Shown here piece by piece: positions 1 to 8,419 of a stretch of DNA of 64,000 nucleotides (its first letter is position 1; each line of letters begins with the position of its first letter). The translations under genes and the position numbers were made by a program. The stretch covers positions 17,316 to 81,315 of the forward strand of contig NZ_JAHHZS010000021.1 in the NCBI RefSeq assembly GCF_022606295.1. The letters are read 5' to 3'. The stretch comes from Arthrobacter bambusae. GTDB lineage: Bacteria; Actinomycetota; Actinomycetes; Actinomycetales; Micrococcaceae. Under the pieces are notes generated by a model. That model was not told the origin of the DNA. It did not search any database and saw only the letters and a list, made by a program, of their open reading frames with translations.

Positions 1-540
1 GTTGGCGCTGTCCCAGGCAACCCGCAATGAAGGGGAATCGACCGTCTCCATGAGGTCCAGGACTCGCTCGGGCGTATCGCCGTAGATGCCCTTTTCGTTT
101 TCGTGCAGGAGCACGACGCCGGACGCGGCCGCTTCGTTCGTGAGTGCGGTCAGGCGCGCCATCACTGAGTCGCGGATGTCTTCCGGGCTCTGCCCTTCGG
201 CGCGGTAGAAGGAGAAGATGCGGATGTATTTGGTATCGAGGCCCTTGGCCACCGAAATAATCTGGCGCAGCCGGGCGAGTTCATGTTCCACGGGAACACT
301 GGCGTCGATCTTGCCGATGGGGCTCGCGACCGCGGAAACCTTCAGTCCCTTCCCGTCCAGGATGGCCTTGAGCCGCTCAACCTCTTCGGGTTCGAGCTCG
401 GAGACATTGGTGCCCCACGCGCTGCGCACTTCGATGTGGCTGGCACCGAGAGCCTGCAGTACGGCAGCCTGGACCGCGGGATCGGGATCTACTTCGTCGC
501 CGAAACCGGACAGGCTCCACACGGCATTGGTTTCAGTCAC
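1..540 (-). CDS. Sugar phosphate isomerase/epimerase (3' end outside window)
   Basis: Partial gene: 180 codons are visible from a GTG start, and the reading frame runs open through the left edge. The protein begins VTETNAVWSLSGFGDEVDPD and continues as an alternating beta/alpha sequence typical of the xylose-isomerase-like TIM barrel (AP endonuclease 2 family), including the HENEKGIYGD segment that in this family carries metal or substrate ligands. Such enzymes act on sugars, inositols or keto-acids in the cytosol; the substrate cannot be told here. The start is supported by AAGGAG seven bases upstream. A perfect palindrome lies about 115 bp upstream and may be its operator. Family call is firm, substrate unknown. 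Confidence 0.85.
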   Translation of the reverse strand, partial: MTETNAVWSLSGFGDEVDPDPAVQAAVLQALGASHIEVRSAWGTNVSELEPEEVERLKAILDGKGLKVSAVASPIGKIDASVPVEHELARLRQIISVAKGLDTKYIRIFSFYRAEGQSPEDIRDSVMARLTALTNEAAASGVVLLHENEKGIYGDTPERVLDLMETVDSPSLRVAWDSAN

Positions 541-903
541 GGAAATCTCCTTCGGATCCCTTCGCCCGCACGGCGGCATATGGCGCCAAGTGGTCGTTCA
601 CGGGCATGCATTCGCCTCGAGTCTAGTCAGCTTGGTGTCGGATTGACAACCGATTGCCAAATATTGGCAACTTGCGAGTTCGATTGGCGAAGACCGGGCC
701 GTTACCGGCATAGGAGTAGGTGGTGGCGCCGCCCGGCCGCGTGGAGCAGCTCCCGGCCCTGCAACCGACCCGGCAGAGTTCGCCGGCGGCGTTGTGCGCG
801 TTGTAGACGGTGCCGGCTGCCGAGCAGGAGGCCACCGTGATTCCGAGGCGCCTTAGGAGAGCCCGGTAGTGACGGGCTGCGAATCATCTGCCTCCTCCGG
901 ATT
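541..903. other. Non-coding stretch between divergent genes
   Basis: About 360 bp without a convincing gene. It holds the upstream region of the isomerase gene with a 17-bp palindrome at 654-670. Short open frames on both strands (for example minus strand 623-835) lack ribosome binding sites. The part from about 700 to 900 may be the eroded 5' part of the gene at 904-1353, but I could not recover a continuous frame. Confidence 0.5.
654..670. promoter_or_regulatory. Perfect 17-bp palindrome, putative operator
   Basis: TTGCCAA-ATA-TTGGCAA is a perfect inverted repeat with 7-bp arms and a 3-bp centre. It lies in the intergenic region upstream of the sugar isomerase gene, in locally AT-rich sequence. 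It resembles a binding site for a homodimeric repressor; which family is not known. No regulator gene is adjacent in the window. Confidence 0.5.
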
Positions 904-1353
904 GTGCATTCCGTGCAGGCCGGCCTGAGGGGTGATCTCGATCCGCTTCCGGTGACCGCGAAGGCGAAAGCGCTTGATGAAAGGGCTCGCGAGGCAAACG
1001 CCCAGGCCAAGGGGATAAAGGTCGATCAAGTCGTTCCTTACGGTTCAGTGAGCAGGTCCTGCGGCTCGTCGTTTGTCACGGCCGCCAAACTTTCCAATGA
1101 CATTCTTGCCGTGAATACCGGCTATTCCGTCTATGTGGGAGTGTGGACGCGCAGCTGGTATGTCAACGCGGTCGGGCGGATTGACTCTGCAAGCTTTAAC
1201 TTCAGCGGCGGTTCCACAGGCCCTTCATGGTCAGCTCAAGGCGCCCAAACAGCGGTCGGTCCGGGAGCCGCCGTCGTCCCCATCTCCTCATACGTCATTC
1301 TCAATGACGGTTCGGCCTGCTACTCCGGAGGGCCAACTGCCGCCTACGGATAA
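904..1353 (+). CDS. Hypothetical protein, probably 5'-truncated remnant of an exported protein
   Basis: Open frame of up to 149 codons with no family I recognise. The C-terminal two thirds is Ser/Gly/Tyr/Trp-rich and has just two cysteines (RSCGSS near residue 54 and SACYSG near 139), as in small exported beta-rich proteins with one disulfide. No signal peptide or ribosome binding site is seen at the GTG at 904, and the in-frame sequence runs back only to a TGA at 838-840. A strong intrinsic terminator follows directly, which supports a genuine former transcription unit on this strand. Either a truncated gene that lost its secretion signal or a true start I cannot identify. Confidence 0.4.
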   Translation: MHSVQAGLRGDLDPLPVTAKAKALDERAREANAQAKGIKVDQVVPYGSVSRSCGSSFVTAAKLSNDILAVNTGYSVYVGVWTRSWYVNAVGRIDSASFNFSGGSTGPSWSAQGAQTAVGPGAAVVPISSYVILNDGSACYSGGPTAAYG

Positions 1354-1374
1354 CCAATAACGGCGAAAAGAATA

Positions 1375-1407
1375 CAGGGAGGCGAAAGCTTCCCTGCATC
1401 CTTTTTT
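1375..1407 (+). terminator. Intrinsic terminator with GAAA tetraloop
   Basis: Stem CAGGGAGGC / GCTTCCCTG (nine pairs, one G-U) closed by a GAAA loop, followed by CATCC and a run of six T. One of the few canonical U-tract terminators in the window; it ends the unit at 904-1353. Confidence 0.8.
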
Positions 1408-1418
1408 CTGGCGAATTT

Positions 1419-2015
1419 TTAGTTAGCGGAAAAATGATCCAAAGCGCTATCAAATAGCTCGGGCTCAGCGTACGTCGCGAAGTCCATTTCGATTGTGTGG
1501 GGGGAAAGCACTCGCAAAACAGGGCTCTCGTAAGGCAAGACGAGAATATTTGTCAGCCCCCTTTCCCAGGCACGTTTCAAGGCATCAAAGCTCTTCCGTT
1601 CGGGTTGTTCGTCGAGCGGGTCGCTATGGAAGCTTCGCAGCCCGGCACGCCAAATTTCAAAGTCTTCTTCCGGGAACAGGTCACCGTGGAGCGCATCGTA
1701 CCAAATAGGCGGCGTAGCGATCTTTTCGGTGAACGTCTCAATCCCTTGGGTGCTCTTCAAATCTTCGAACTCAAAAAGCCAGGACCTCAGTTCAGACCAG
1801 TGTCCGCCCCAATCCTTTGCGAAGGCGGATCTCTGGGCGTCAGTGATCTGAACAGGAGCCGGAGATGGGCCAAGCCCGGGGAGATCCTCAGATGCATCGA
1901 GACGCCAAGAACCCCGTGCATACAAAAGCCTCAGCAGTTCCGGATTGTGCAGGTCCACTGCAATCCGCATTTCTGTCGGCCATGTACTGCCTTTGTCGGG
2001 CTCTGCCTTCCACAT
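1419..2015 (-). CDS. Hypothetical protein
   Basis: Soluble protein of about 198 residues that I do not recognise, rich in Trp, acidic residues and Pro, with no signal peptide or membrane segment. The frame is open to 2213, so the start is uncertain: ATG at 2087 (MATTT), 2015 (MWKAEPDKG) or 1970 (MRIAVDLHN) are all possible and none has a strong ribosome binding site. I chose 2015 because the sequence from there has coding-like composition, while the earlier part is low quality. It stands alone, convergent with the terminated unit at 904-1353. It could be a small immunity or accessory protein, but there is no direct evidence. Confidence 0.55.
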   Translation of the reverse strand: MWKAEPDKGSTWPTEMRIAVDLHNPELLRLLYARGSWRLDASEDLPGLGPSPAPVQITDAQRSAFAKDWGGHWSELRSWLFEFEDLKSTQGIETFTEKIATPPIWYDALHGDLFPEEDFEIWRAGLRSFHSDPLDEQPERKSFDALKRAWERGLTNILVLPYESPVLRVLSPHTIEMDFATYAEPELFDSALDHFSAN

Positions 2016-2231
2016 GCCAACACAGTAACCCCGATCACGATGTGCCACGCCACGGTTTTCGTTATTTTTGGGTGTAGTGGTTGCCATGCCGCCTAAAAGC
2101 CCATCGGCAAGACCCAGCAAGCACGGCTTCCACACCAACCGCTGACAAACGTAGATCCCGGCGCGCCCGGGTTCCGGTGGCCCGCCGCGTCTTTTCTGCG
2201 GACGGCCGGGCACCAGCGGAGGAGCCCGACC

Positions 2232-2731
2232 GGCTCGAAATCGGGTCGACTGGTTTGTTTCGCAAGAGCGGCGTCCGTGGTCCTCTTCATTTCGGATGCA
2301 CTCACGTACTTGGTGTCAGCGCTGGCGGTTGGCCGGATCCGGGAAGAGCGGCAGGCGCCGCCGGAGACATTCACTTTCCGCGACTATTTCTTGTCGCTGG
2401 GTTCAGGATTCGCGATTCTCGTCCGGGATCGGGTGATGTGGCCTGTCACGTTGTCGATTGCCCATTTCAACCTATTCACCGCAAAACACTCACACAGCTT
2501 CTTATTCCCCTCGAAGCCCTCGGAAGATTCTCATCCGCCAGCAGGGTCCTCACGTGGGGTATCGACCCGATCGGCGCTGCTCTGGCCGGTGTTCTGGCCC
2601 TGTTCCTTCCGACCGGTGCCGTACTCGCCGCGGCGAGCTCCGGCGTCGTGATTTCAGCTTGCTGGATTGCCGCCTCCCGTGCCGTTCGAGAATTGCCGCT
2701 CCTGTCCGAGATCGGCAAGGGCTCGGACTGA
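2232..2731 (+). pseudogene. MFS transporter remnant with internal deletion and frameshift
   Basis: Two pieces of one MFS exporter-type protein lie in different frames. From about 2232 to 2485 one frame reads ...VVLFISDALTYLVSALAV and goes on through SLGSGFAILVRDRVMW, the middle of the transporter. From about 2500 to 2731 another frame reads ASRVLTWGIDPIGAALAGV and on to VRELPLLSE, the usual C-terminal end (TM10-12 in antibiotic and siderophore exporters). The N-terminal half and the residues between the two pieces are missing. This is a dead gene, produced by at least one deletion plus a frame change. The 8-bp gap to the next gene suggests it was once longer. Confidence 0.75.
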
Positions 2732-2738
2732 GCCGTCG

Positions 2739-4202
2739 TCAGGCCGGTACTCCCTCCGACTGCGCAGTGATCGGGGCAGCTATGTCTTCCAGCGACCGTC
2801 TTGCGGCCTCAACTCCGAACACGATCTCGACGACGCCGGCGGCGACCATCAGCACGGCGCCGATGACATAACCGAAGGCCACGGACTGGATTCCCTCTCC
2901 CACGAACCTACCGAACAGGATGGGGCCGATGATGCCACCCAGTCCGGTGCCCACGGCGTAGAAAAACGCGATGGCCATGGCCCGAGTCTCCATGGGGAAG
3001 ATTTCACTCACTGTCAGATACGCAGAGCTGGCGCCCGCTGAAGCGAAGAAGAAAATCACCATCCAGCAGGCGGTGAGCCAGAAAGCATCAAGCGCTCCGC
3101 TGGCGAAGACGAACGCCGTGATGGCAAGCAGGACACCTGACGCGATGTAGGTACCTGAAATCATCGTGCGGCGCCCGACGCTGTCGAAGAAGCGGCCCAA
3201 GACGAGCGGGCCAAGGAAGTTGCCGACGGCGATCGGGACCAGCGTCCATGGGGCAAGGTCGCTGGGGACGTTCAGCAATTTCGTCAGCACGAGCGCATAG
3301 GTGAAGAACACCGCGTTGTAGAGGAAGGCCTGGCCGATGAAGAGCGACAAGCCCAGGACGACCCTCTTCGGGTAGCGCTGGACAGCCGTCTTGATGATGA
3401 CACCGAAGCCGATCGACTTGCGCTGGCGGACCTTGAGCGTCTCGTGGACTGCGGACAGCTTCTCCCCCGTGGCCTCCTCGACGTCGTTCTCGATCGTGCG
3501 CACGAGCTGATCCGCCTCTTTGTCCCGTCCGTGGATGAACATCCAACGGGGCGATTCAGGCACATTTCGCCGCACAAGCAGGATCAGCAGGCCGAGAAAC
3601 GCTCCCAGGCCGAAGGCGAGACGCCAGCCAATGCCCGGCGCGAAGATGCTCGGGTTGAGCAGTAGCACGGAGAGCGAGGCGCCGAACGCCGTGCCGAGCC
3701 AGAAAGAGCCGTTGATGGCCAAATCCACGACGCCGCGACGTGCTGCCGGGATGAGCTCGTCTATCGCGGAATTGATCGCCGCATACTCTCCGCCAATGCC
3801 CGCACCGGTGAAGAAGCGGCAAATGAAGAACCACATCGGGTTGAGGGAAAACGCCGTGGCCACCGTGGCAAGCAGATACAGCCCGAGGGTAAGCAGGAAG
3901 AGCTTCTTCCGCCCGAACCTGTCCGTGAGATGCCCAAAAACGAGGGCCCCGACGCAGGCGCCCGCTACATAGACCGCGGCCGCGACGCCAATGTCCGCTG
4001 TGGACATGCCGAGGCCGCCATTCGGCTGCGTGAGGCTGTCCCCAATGGCGCCGACGATCGTGACCTCCAGTCCGTCCAGGATCCAGACGGTGCCGAGGCC
4101 GATGACGATCATCCAATGCCATCTGGACCACGGCAGCCGATCCATCCGGCCGGGGATGTCGGTTTCGATGATGTCGCTTGTTGCACCTTTCACTGCTGAC
4201 AT
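2739..4202 (-). CDS. MFS transporter, sugar/metabolite:H+ symporter type
   Basis: 487-residue membrane protein with about 12 hydrophobic segments. The loop 2-3 signature GHLTDRFGRKKLF is intact and a second copy GRFFDSVGRR occurs in the second half, as in the sugar porter/metabolite:H+ symporter branch. A central cytoplasmic loop (MFIHGRDKEADQLVR...) separates the two six-helix halves. It likely imports a small carbon source across the cytoplasmic membrane; the substrate is unknown. Start chosen at ATG 4202 because AGGAGG lies four bases upstream; earlier ATGs at 4214 and 4226 have none. It is divergent from gntK-gntP with a palindromic site between, so joint control with gluconate use is plausible. 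Confidence 0.88.
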   Translation of the reverse strand: MSAVKGATSDIIETDIPGRMDRLPWSRWHWMIVIGLGTVWILDGLEVTIVGAIGDSLTQPNGGLGMSTADIGVAAAVYVAGACVGALVFGHLTDRFGRKKLFLLTLGLYLLATVATAFSLNPMWFFICRFFTGAGIGGEYAAINSAIDELIPAARRGVVDLAINGSFWLGTAFGASLSVLLLNPSIFAPGIGWRLAFGLGAFLGLLILLVRRNVPESPRWMFIHGRDKEADQLVRTIENDVEEATGEKLSAVHETLKVRQRKSIGFGVIIKTAVQRYPKRVVLGLSLFIGQAFLYNAVFFTYALVLTKLLNVPSDLAPWTLVPIAVGNFLGPLVLGRFFDSVGRRTMISGTYIASGVLLAITAFVFASGALDAFWLTACWMVIFFFASAGASSAYLTVSEIFPMETRAMAIAFFYAVGTGLGGIIGPILFGRFVGEGIQSVAFGYVIGAVLMVAAGVVEIVFGVEAARRSLEDIAAPITAQSEGVPA

Positions 4203-4230
4203 GACCCTCCTCATTGAGTAGATCATCAGT

Positions 4231-4260
4231 ATGCTTCCTATATGCGCTTGATGGAAGCAT
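4231..4260. promoter_or_regulatory. Inverted repeat in the MFS/gntK divergent promoter region
   Basis: ATGCTTCC at 4231-4238 and GGAAGCAT at 4253-4260 form perfect 8-bp arms around a 14-bp spacer. The site sits between two divergent start codons (4202 and 4328), where a single regulator could control both. GntR- or LacI-type gluconate repressors are candidates from biology of the pathway, but none is encoded beside it. Confidence 0.55.
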
Positions 4261-4327
4261 TTCCGGCCTTGGCCGCCGGGAAATCAGCTGCGATCCGCTA
4301 TGGCTCAGAGGCCAACGTGCTGCCAAG

Positions 4328-4900
4328 ATGGGCTCCATGGACCCTCTGGACTTTGCGACGCGTGCTTTGGCCGAACCGGTTGTGCTGGTTTTGATGGGTG
4401 TTTCCGGCTCCGGCAAGTCCACGGTCGCCGCCCTCCTTGCGGGGCGGCTTGGCTGGGCCTTCGAAGAAGGCGATGCCTTGCATCCCCAAACAAACATCGA
4501 CAAGATGGCAGCGGGACATCCGCTCACGGATGAGGACAGATATCCCTGGCTGGAGAAGGTTGCCGAGTGGGTCGACCGGAGGCTGGATCATGGGGAAAAC
4601 GGCGTCATTACTTGTTCGGCGCTCAAGCGGTCTTATCGAAACATCATCAATCGCCGAGGTTCAGGTGTCGTCTTCGTTTTTCTGTCCGGGACGCCCGGGA
4701 CCATCAGCGCACGGCTGGCCGAACGACACGGCCATTTCATGCCCGCCAGTATGTTGGGGAGTCAGTTCGCGGACCTTGAGGAATTGTCCCCGGATGAGCC
4801 AGGAATCCGGATCGACGTTGGTCCAGCTCCAGGAGTGATTGCCCAACAAATCATGGACAAGTTCGGCCTGCGGCCGAGCGGAACAGGACGAGAACCATGA
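4328..4900 (+). CDS. gntK: Gluconokinase
   Basis: 190-residue cytosolic kinase that phosphorylates D-gluconate to 6-phosphogluconate, feeding the pentose phosphate pathway. The P-loop GVSGSGKST is at residues 24-32, followed by the family block EGDALHPQTNIDKM and the DEDRYPWL segment that shape the gluconate site. Length fits the GntK family. ATG at 4328 and ATG at 4337 are both possible; neither has a clear ribosome binding site, so the choice is by family alignment. Its stop overlaps the start of gntP by four bases (ATGA), which indicates translational coupling of kinase and permease. Confidence 0.93.
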   Translation: MGSMDPLDFATRALAEPVVLVLMGVSGSGKSTVAALLAGRLGWAFEEGDALHPQTNIDKMAAGHPLTDEDRYPWLEKVAEWVDRRLDHGENGVITCSALKRSYRNIINRRGSGVVFVFLSGTPGTISARLAERHGHFMPASMLGSQFADLEELSPDEPGIRIDVGPAPGVIAQQIMDKFGLRPSGTGREP

Positions 4901-6408
4901 ACGGAATCTCCATCCTCAACAGACCCTTCGCCGGAGTCGCCACCGACGCGACGACGGACGCGATGCATCAACCGTGGACCGGCCATGACACCCAAGTACT
5001 TGTGGTGGCGGCCATCGGCATCGCGATAGTCGTCTTGCTGATCGTCTGGGTAAAGATGCACGCTTTCCTGGCACTCAGCATCGGCGCCCTCTTCGTGGGT
5101 ATAGCCTCGGGTATCGCGTTGGACAAGGTGACCACGTCCTACGAAAACGGCGTTGGCGGGGTGCTGGGCTATGTCGGCGTGCTCATTGCATTGGGAGCCA
5201 TGCTAGGAAAGCTCTTGGCCGATTCCGGCGGTGCGGACAAGATCGTGGACACGCTTCTTCATGGGCGGCCCGCAACGCTCCCGTGGAAGATGGCACTCAT
5301 CGCAGGCATCATCGGCATCCCCATGTTTTTCGAGATCGGGCTCGTGCTGCTCATACCCGTCGTGATGCTGGCCGTGCACCGTTCCAAGGGCCCGGCGATG
5401 CGCCTTGGCATTCCGGCCTTGGCAGGCTTGTCCGTGCTCCACGGTTTCATCCCGCCGCACCCAGGCCCGTTGGCCGCGATCGGCATCCTGCACGCCAATG
5501 TTGGTGTGACTCTTGCCTTCGGCCTGCTCATAGCCATTCCCACCGTCATCATCGCAGGTCCCCTCTTTGGCCGTCTCGCCGCACGGATGGTGCCGATCGG
5601 AGCTGCGGGTGCCGGCTTGGCCGTCACCGTTGGGGCAGGCGCGAACGCCCGGCCGGACAGTTCCCAAGGCCCTGGTGCGAAAGCCGCCAGTTCGCGCGGC
5701 GACGCACCCGCAGGAAAAGCACAGGATCCGCAAGCAACGCGGAGCCCGTCCTTTGCCTGGACCCTGGTGACCCTACTGTCGCCGCTGGTGCTCATGCTGA
5801 TCAAAGCCGGAGCAGACATTTGGATGGACAAGAACGCCGCCCTGCGGCCCTTGCTCGACTTCATCGGCGATCCGGTCTTTGCGCTGCTCGTGGCGGTCCT
5901 TCTGGCCATGGTGACTTTCGGTACCCGGGTGGGCTTCTCCGCCTCCACCCTGACCAAGAAAATCGGCGAGAGCCTGTTGCCGATTGTCGGAGTCATGCTC
6001 ATCGTCGGCGCGGGCGGCGGTTTCAAGCAGGTGCTCGTCGACGGCGGCACCGGAACCGCGATCGCCAAGATCGCGGTAGCGGCCAGCCTGTCGGCCCTCG
6101 TGCTGGGATGGATCATCGCAGTGCTGATTCGCCTCGCCACCGGCTCAGCCACCGTTGCTACGGTGACGGCCGCCGGGATCATCGCACCCCTCGCGACCGG
6201 TCTGTCGCCTGCCCAGCTTGCGCTGGTTGTGCTCGCCATCGGTGCCGGATCGCTGTTCTTCTCCCACGTCAACGACGCCGGTTTCTGGCTGGTCAAGGAA
6301 TACTTCGGGATGACAGTGGGGCAAACAATCAAGACCTGGTCGGTCATGGAAACCATCATTTCCGTCGTCGGATTCGCGTTCGTACTGCTGCTTTCCGTTT
6401 TCGTCTGA
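4897..6408 (+). CDS. gntP: Gluconate permease, GntP family
   Basis: 503-residue integral membrane transporter with many hydrophobic segments. Family hallmarks are LHGFIPPHPGPLAAIGILHANV in the first half and FFSHVNDAGFWLVKEYFGM near the C-terminus. It imports gluconate with protons for the kinase encoded just upstream. A hydrophilic, Ala/Ser/Gly-rich insert around residues 245-285 is an unusual cytoplasmic loop. The ATG overlaps the gntK stop. A strong hairpin at 6422-6464 ends the operon. Confidence 0.93.
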   Translation: MNGISILNRPFAGVATDATTDAMHQPWTGHDTQVLVVAAIGIAIVVLLIVWVKMHAFLALSIGALFVGIASGIALDKVTTSYENGVGGVLGYVGVLIALGAMLGKLLADSGGADKIVDTLLHGRPATLPWKMALIAGIIGIPMFFEIGLVLLIPVVMLAVHRSKGPAMRLGIPALAGLSVLHGFIPPHPGPLAAIGILHANVGVTLAFGLLIAIPTVIIAGPLFGRLAARMVPIGAAGAGLAVTVGAGANARPDSSQGPGAKAASSRGDAPAGKAQDPQATRSPSFAWTLVTLLSPLVLMLIKAGADIWMDKNAALRPLLDFIGDPVFALLVAVLLAMVTFGTRVGFSASTLTKKIGESLLPIVGVMLIVGAGGGFKQVLVDGGTGTAIAKIAVAASLSALVLGWIIAVLIRLATGSATVATVTAAGIIAPLATGLSPAQLALVVLAIGAGSLFFSHVNDAGFWLVKEYFGMTVGQTIKTWSVMETIISVVGFAFVLLLSVFV

Positions 6409-6421
6409 CCCCTGGCTTGGC

Positions 6422-6464
6422 GAAGGCCCTCCGATCCTGCGTTTCCGCAGTTCGGAGGGCCTTC
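6422..6464. terminator. Bidirectional terminator between convergent genes
   Basis: Perfect 13-bp stem GAAGGCCCTCCGA / TCGGAGGGCCTTC around a 17-base loop, between gntP and the convergent reductase gene. No T-run follows, as is common in high-GC actinobacteria. Its sequence, including the loop word GTTTCCGCAG, closely matches the hairpin at 18394-18436, so it belongs to a repeated terminator family. Confidence 0.85.
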
Positions 6465-6493
6465 TCTGTGCAAGCTGCCGCGATCGACCGGCC

Positions 6494-7138
6494 TTAGAGG
6501 GCGGCGCGCGCCTCGTCAGCGTTCAAAAGCCGTCCACCAAGGCCGCCATTCTGGTGAAGATCGCCTCGCATCAGCTCCAATCTGCCGGCCGCATCGATTC
6601 CCCCGGCTTTGACCGGATCAAAGCCAGCAGCACTGATGAGCCGCTCCGCGGTTTCGGCCCCCGCGTCGTCGTCAGTGGCGTAGAACAGAACAGCCCGCTC
6701 GTCCGGCCTGTTGGCTGCCGACCCCAGCGCGTCAGCACCCAACGTACCGAAGGCCTTCACCAAGTGCGCACCGGCTGGAAGCAGGGCTGCCACGATCGAG
6801 GCCGCCGATTGGCCCTCCGGCAGCGTAGTGGTATAGCCGCCGTGGCCATCAGGCCCGATCGGGTTGGTGGGGTCGATCACGACTTTGCCGACCAGTGCCG
6901 CTGACAATTGGGAGACTAGTTCCTTCTCGGTGTCCAGCCACACGGCCATCACGACGGCGTCAGCCTGTGACACCGCATCGGCGACGCTCGCCGAACTCGC
7001 CAACGAACCCAGCTCAGCTGCCAACGCTTCAGCATGGGATTGATCTCGGGCTGCCAAAACAACTGGCTCGCCGCCTTGGACAAGGTTTCGGGCGACCCTG
7101 GACCCGATGTTTCCGGTTCCAATAATTGCAGTTGTCAC
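6494..7138 (-). CDS. NADPH-dependent F420 reductase-like oxidoreductase
   Basis: 214-residue Rossmann protein starting VTTAIIGTGNIGSRVARNL, the GxGxxG dinucleotide-binding motif of the F420H2:NADP oxidoreductase (Fno-like) family. The centre contains DPTNPIGPDG and VKAFGTLGA, matching the family's catalytic-domain segments. It probably moves hydride between NADPH and a second cofactor or small substrate in the cytosol; whether it really uses F420 cannot be read from sequence. GTG at 7138 is preceded by GGAGG six bases upstream; the open frame extends further to 7177 but through a His-rich run that is likely leader sequence. Stand-alone gene. Confidence 0.8.
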   Translation of the reverse strand: MTTAIIGTGNIGSRVARNLVQGGEPVVLAARDQSHAEALAAELGSLASSASVADAVSQADAVVMAVWLDTEKELVSQLSAALVGKVVIDPTNPIGPDGHGGYTTTLPEGQSAASIVAALLPAGAHLVKAFGTLGADALGSAANRPDERAVLFYATDDDAGAETAERLISAAGFDPVKAGGIDAAGRLELMRGDLHQNGGLGGRLLNADEARAAL

Positions 7139-7191
7139 GTCAACCTCCAGATGATGATGATGGAAGGGTTGAGCCAATGGTACGCGCGGCG

Positions 7192-8376
7192 CTAATTGCC
7201 AACTATAGGGGACCGGAGGCTGCGCCGGATGATGCCCAGCTGGTCTAGCTGGGCGGACATCCCTGCACCGTCCGGAGAGTAGATCCAGGGGACCCCCGGG
7301 GTGGGTTGCCCCCCGGACTTCGACCGTCCGCCCGCGAGCACCGCCTCACCGACCGATAGCTGGCGGATCGCGATGGCCCTGACGTTCTGCGGATGGCGTT
7401 GGGCGAACTCGGCGTAGATGGCCTCGTCGTGCTGTCCGTCGTCACCAACCAGCAGCCACTTGACACCGGGGAACTCCGCCGCGAGACGTTCCAGGGAGGT
7501 CCGTTTGTGCTCCTGGCCGCTGCGGAACCAGCGGTCCGGGGTGGGACCCCAGTCGGTGAGAAGCTTGGGGCCGGCGGGATACAGATTGCGGGACAGGAAG
7601 CGCGACAGCGTCGGTGCGACGTTCCAGGCTCCGGTCGACAGGTACACCACGGGTGCCGCGGGCACCGTCCTGACGATCCGTTCGTACAGCACAGCCATGC
7701 CCGGCGTCGGCGTCCTCGCGTGTTCGTCGAGTACGAAAGTGTTCCAAGCGGCCAGGAACGGGCGGGGAAGCGCCGTGACCATCACGGTGTCGTCGATGTC
7801 GGAGACGACGCCGAAGTCTGTGTCGTCAGCGACGATCTGCACTGGCGCCTCCACGATCCTGGATTCCCCGGATTGCAGCGTGATTGTGTGCCAACCGGCG
7901 TCGAGGGCTACCGGGATACGCGCGTCGACCACGCCTCCACGGTCCGCTTCGACGTCATGATCTGTGCCTGCGATGGTCACGCGCACGGCGGCGTGTGCCA
8001 CGGGCGCACTCGTGAAATTGCGCCAGCCGCGCATTCCTTCCTGCAACGGGTTGAGCCCGTTTGCCTGAGCGCCGGACCCGGTGTCCCGCGCGTCACTGCG
8101 GACGACACGCGCCAATACCCGGACCCAGGAAGTGGTTCCGTAACCGGTGTAGGGGATGACGGTCTCCACCCGACCGCGCCGGATTGCGAGACGCGTTTGA
8201 AACTTGAGCCAGCCGTCGTCGAGTCTCAAGGCGAGGTGGCGGCGTACGCGGCTCGACGGCGTCGGGCTTGCACCGCTCGACGATTTCGGGTCGCCGCCGG
8301 CTACGCTTTCTGATTCTGCGCTCTCGGACTCTGCGCTGAGGGACAGAGTGGGCGGCTTCACGGAACGGGGACACAT
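7192..8376 (-). CDS. APP1-type phosphatase domain protein (DUF2183)
   Basis: About 394 residues. The C-terminal half carries the HAD-like signature FGVVSDIDDTVMVT, then PVVYLSTGAWN and WLLVGDDGQHDEAIY, which together define the APP1 family (yeast APP1 is a phosphatidate phosphatase). The N-terminal half is a beta-rich domain usual for bacterial members. No signal peptide or membrane segment is seen, so a cytosolic or peripheral lipid-phosphate role is likely. The N-terminus has an odd low-complexity SAESESAESES run. Start uncertain: GTG at 8397 is also open; neither has a good ribosome binding site. Confidence 0.82.
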   Translation of the reverse strand: MCPRSVKPPTLSLSAESESAESESVAGGDPKSSSGASPTPSSRVRRHLALRLDDGWLKFQTRLAIRRGRVETVIPYTGYGTTSWVRVLARVVRSDARDTGSGAQANGLNPLQEGMRGWRNFTSAPVAHAAVRVTIAGTDHDVEADRGGVVDARIPVALDAGWHTITLQSGESRIVEAPVQIVADDTDFGVVSDIDDTVMVTALPRPFLAAWNTFVLDEHARTPTPGMAVLYERIVRTVPAAPVVYLSTGAWNVAPTLSRFLSRNLYPAGPKLLTDWGPTPDRWFRSGQEHKRTSLERLAAEFPGVKWLLVGDDGQHDEAIYAEFAQRHPQNVRAIAIRQLSVGEAVLAGGRSKSGGQPTPGVPWIYSPDGAGMSAQLDQLGIIRRSLRSPIVGN

Positions 8377-8419
8377 GGGTTCAGTCTGACATGGCACAAG
8401 ATGTCCGGCGGCATCCGTT

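Noticed and set aside
623..835. Minus-strand frame with an RHS-like fragment (GATTYSYAGN)
   Set aside because: Short, no start or family support; the resemblance is only a few residues.
3088..4527. Minus-strand and plus-strand frames over the MFS gene and gntK
   Set aside because: Shadow frames of genes supported by motifs, with no ribosome binding sites.
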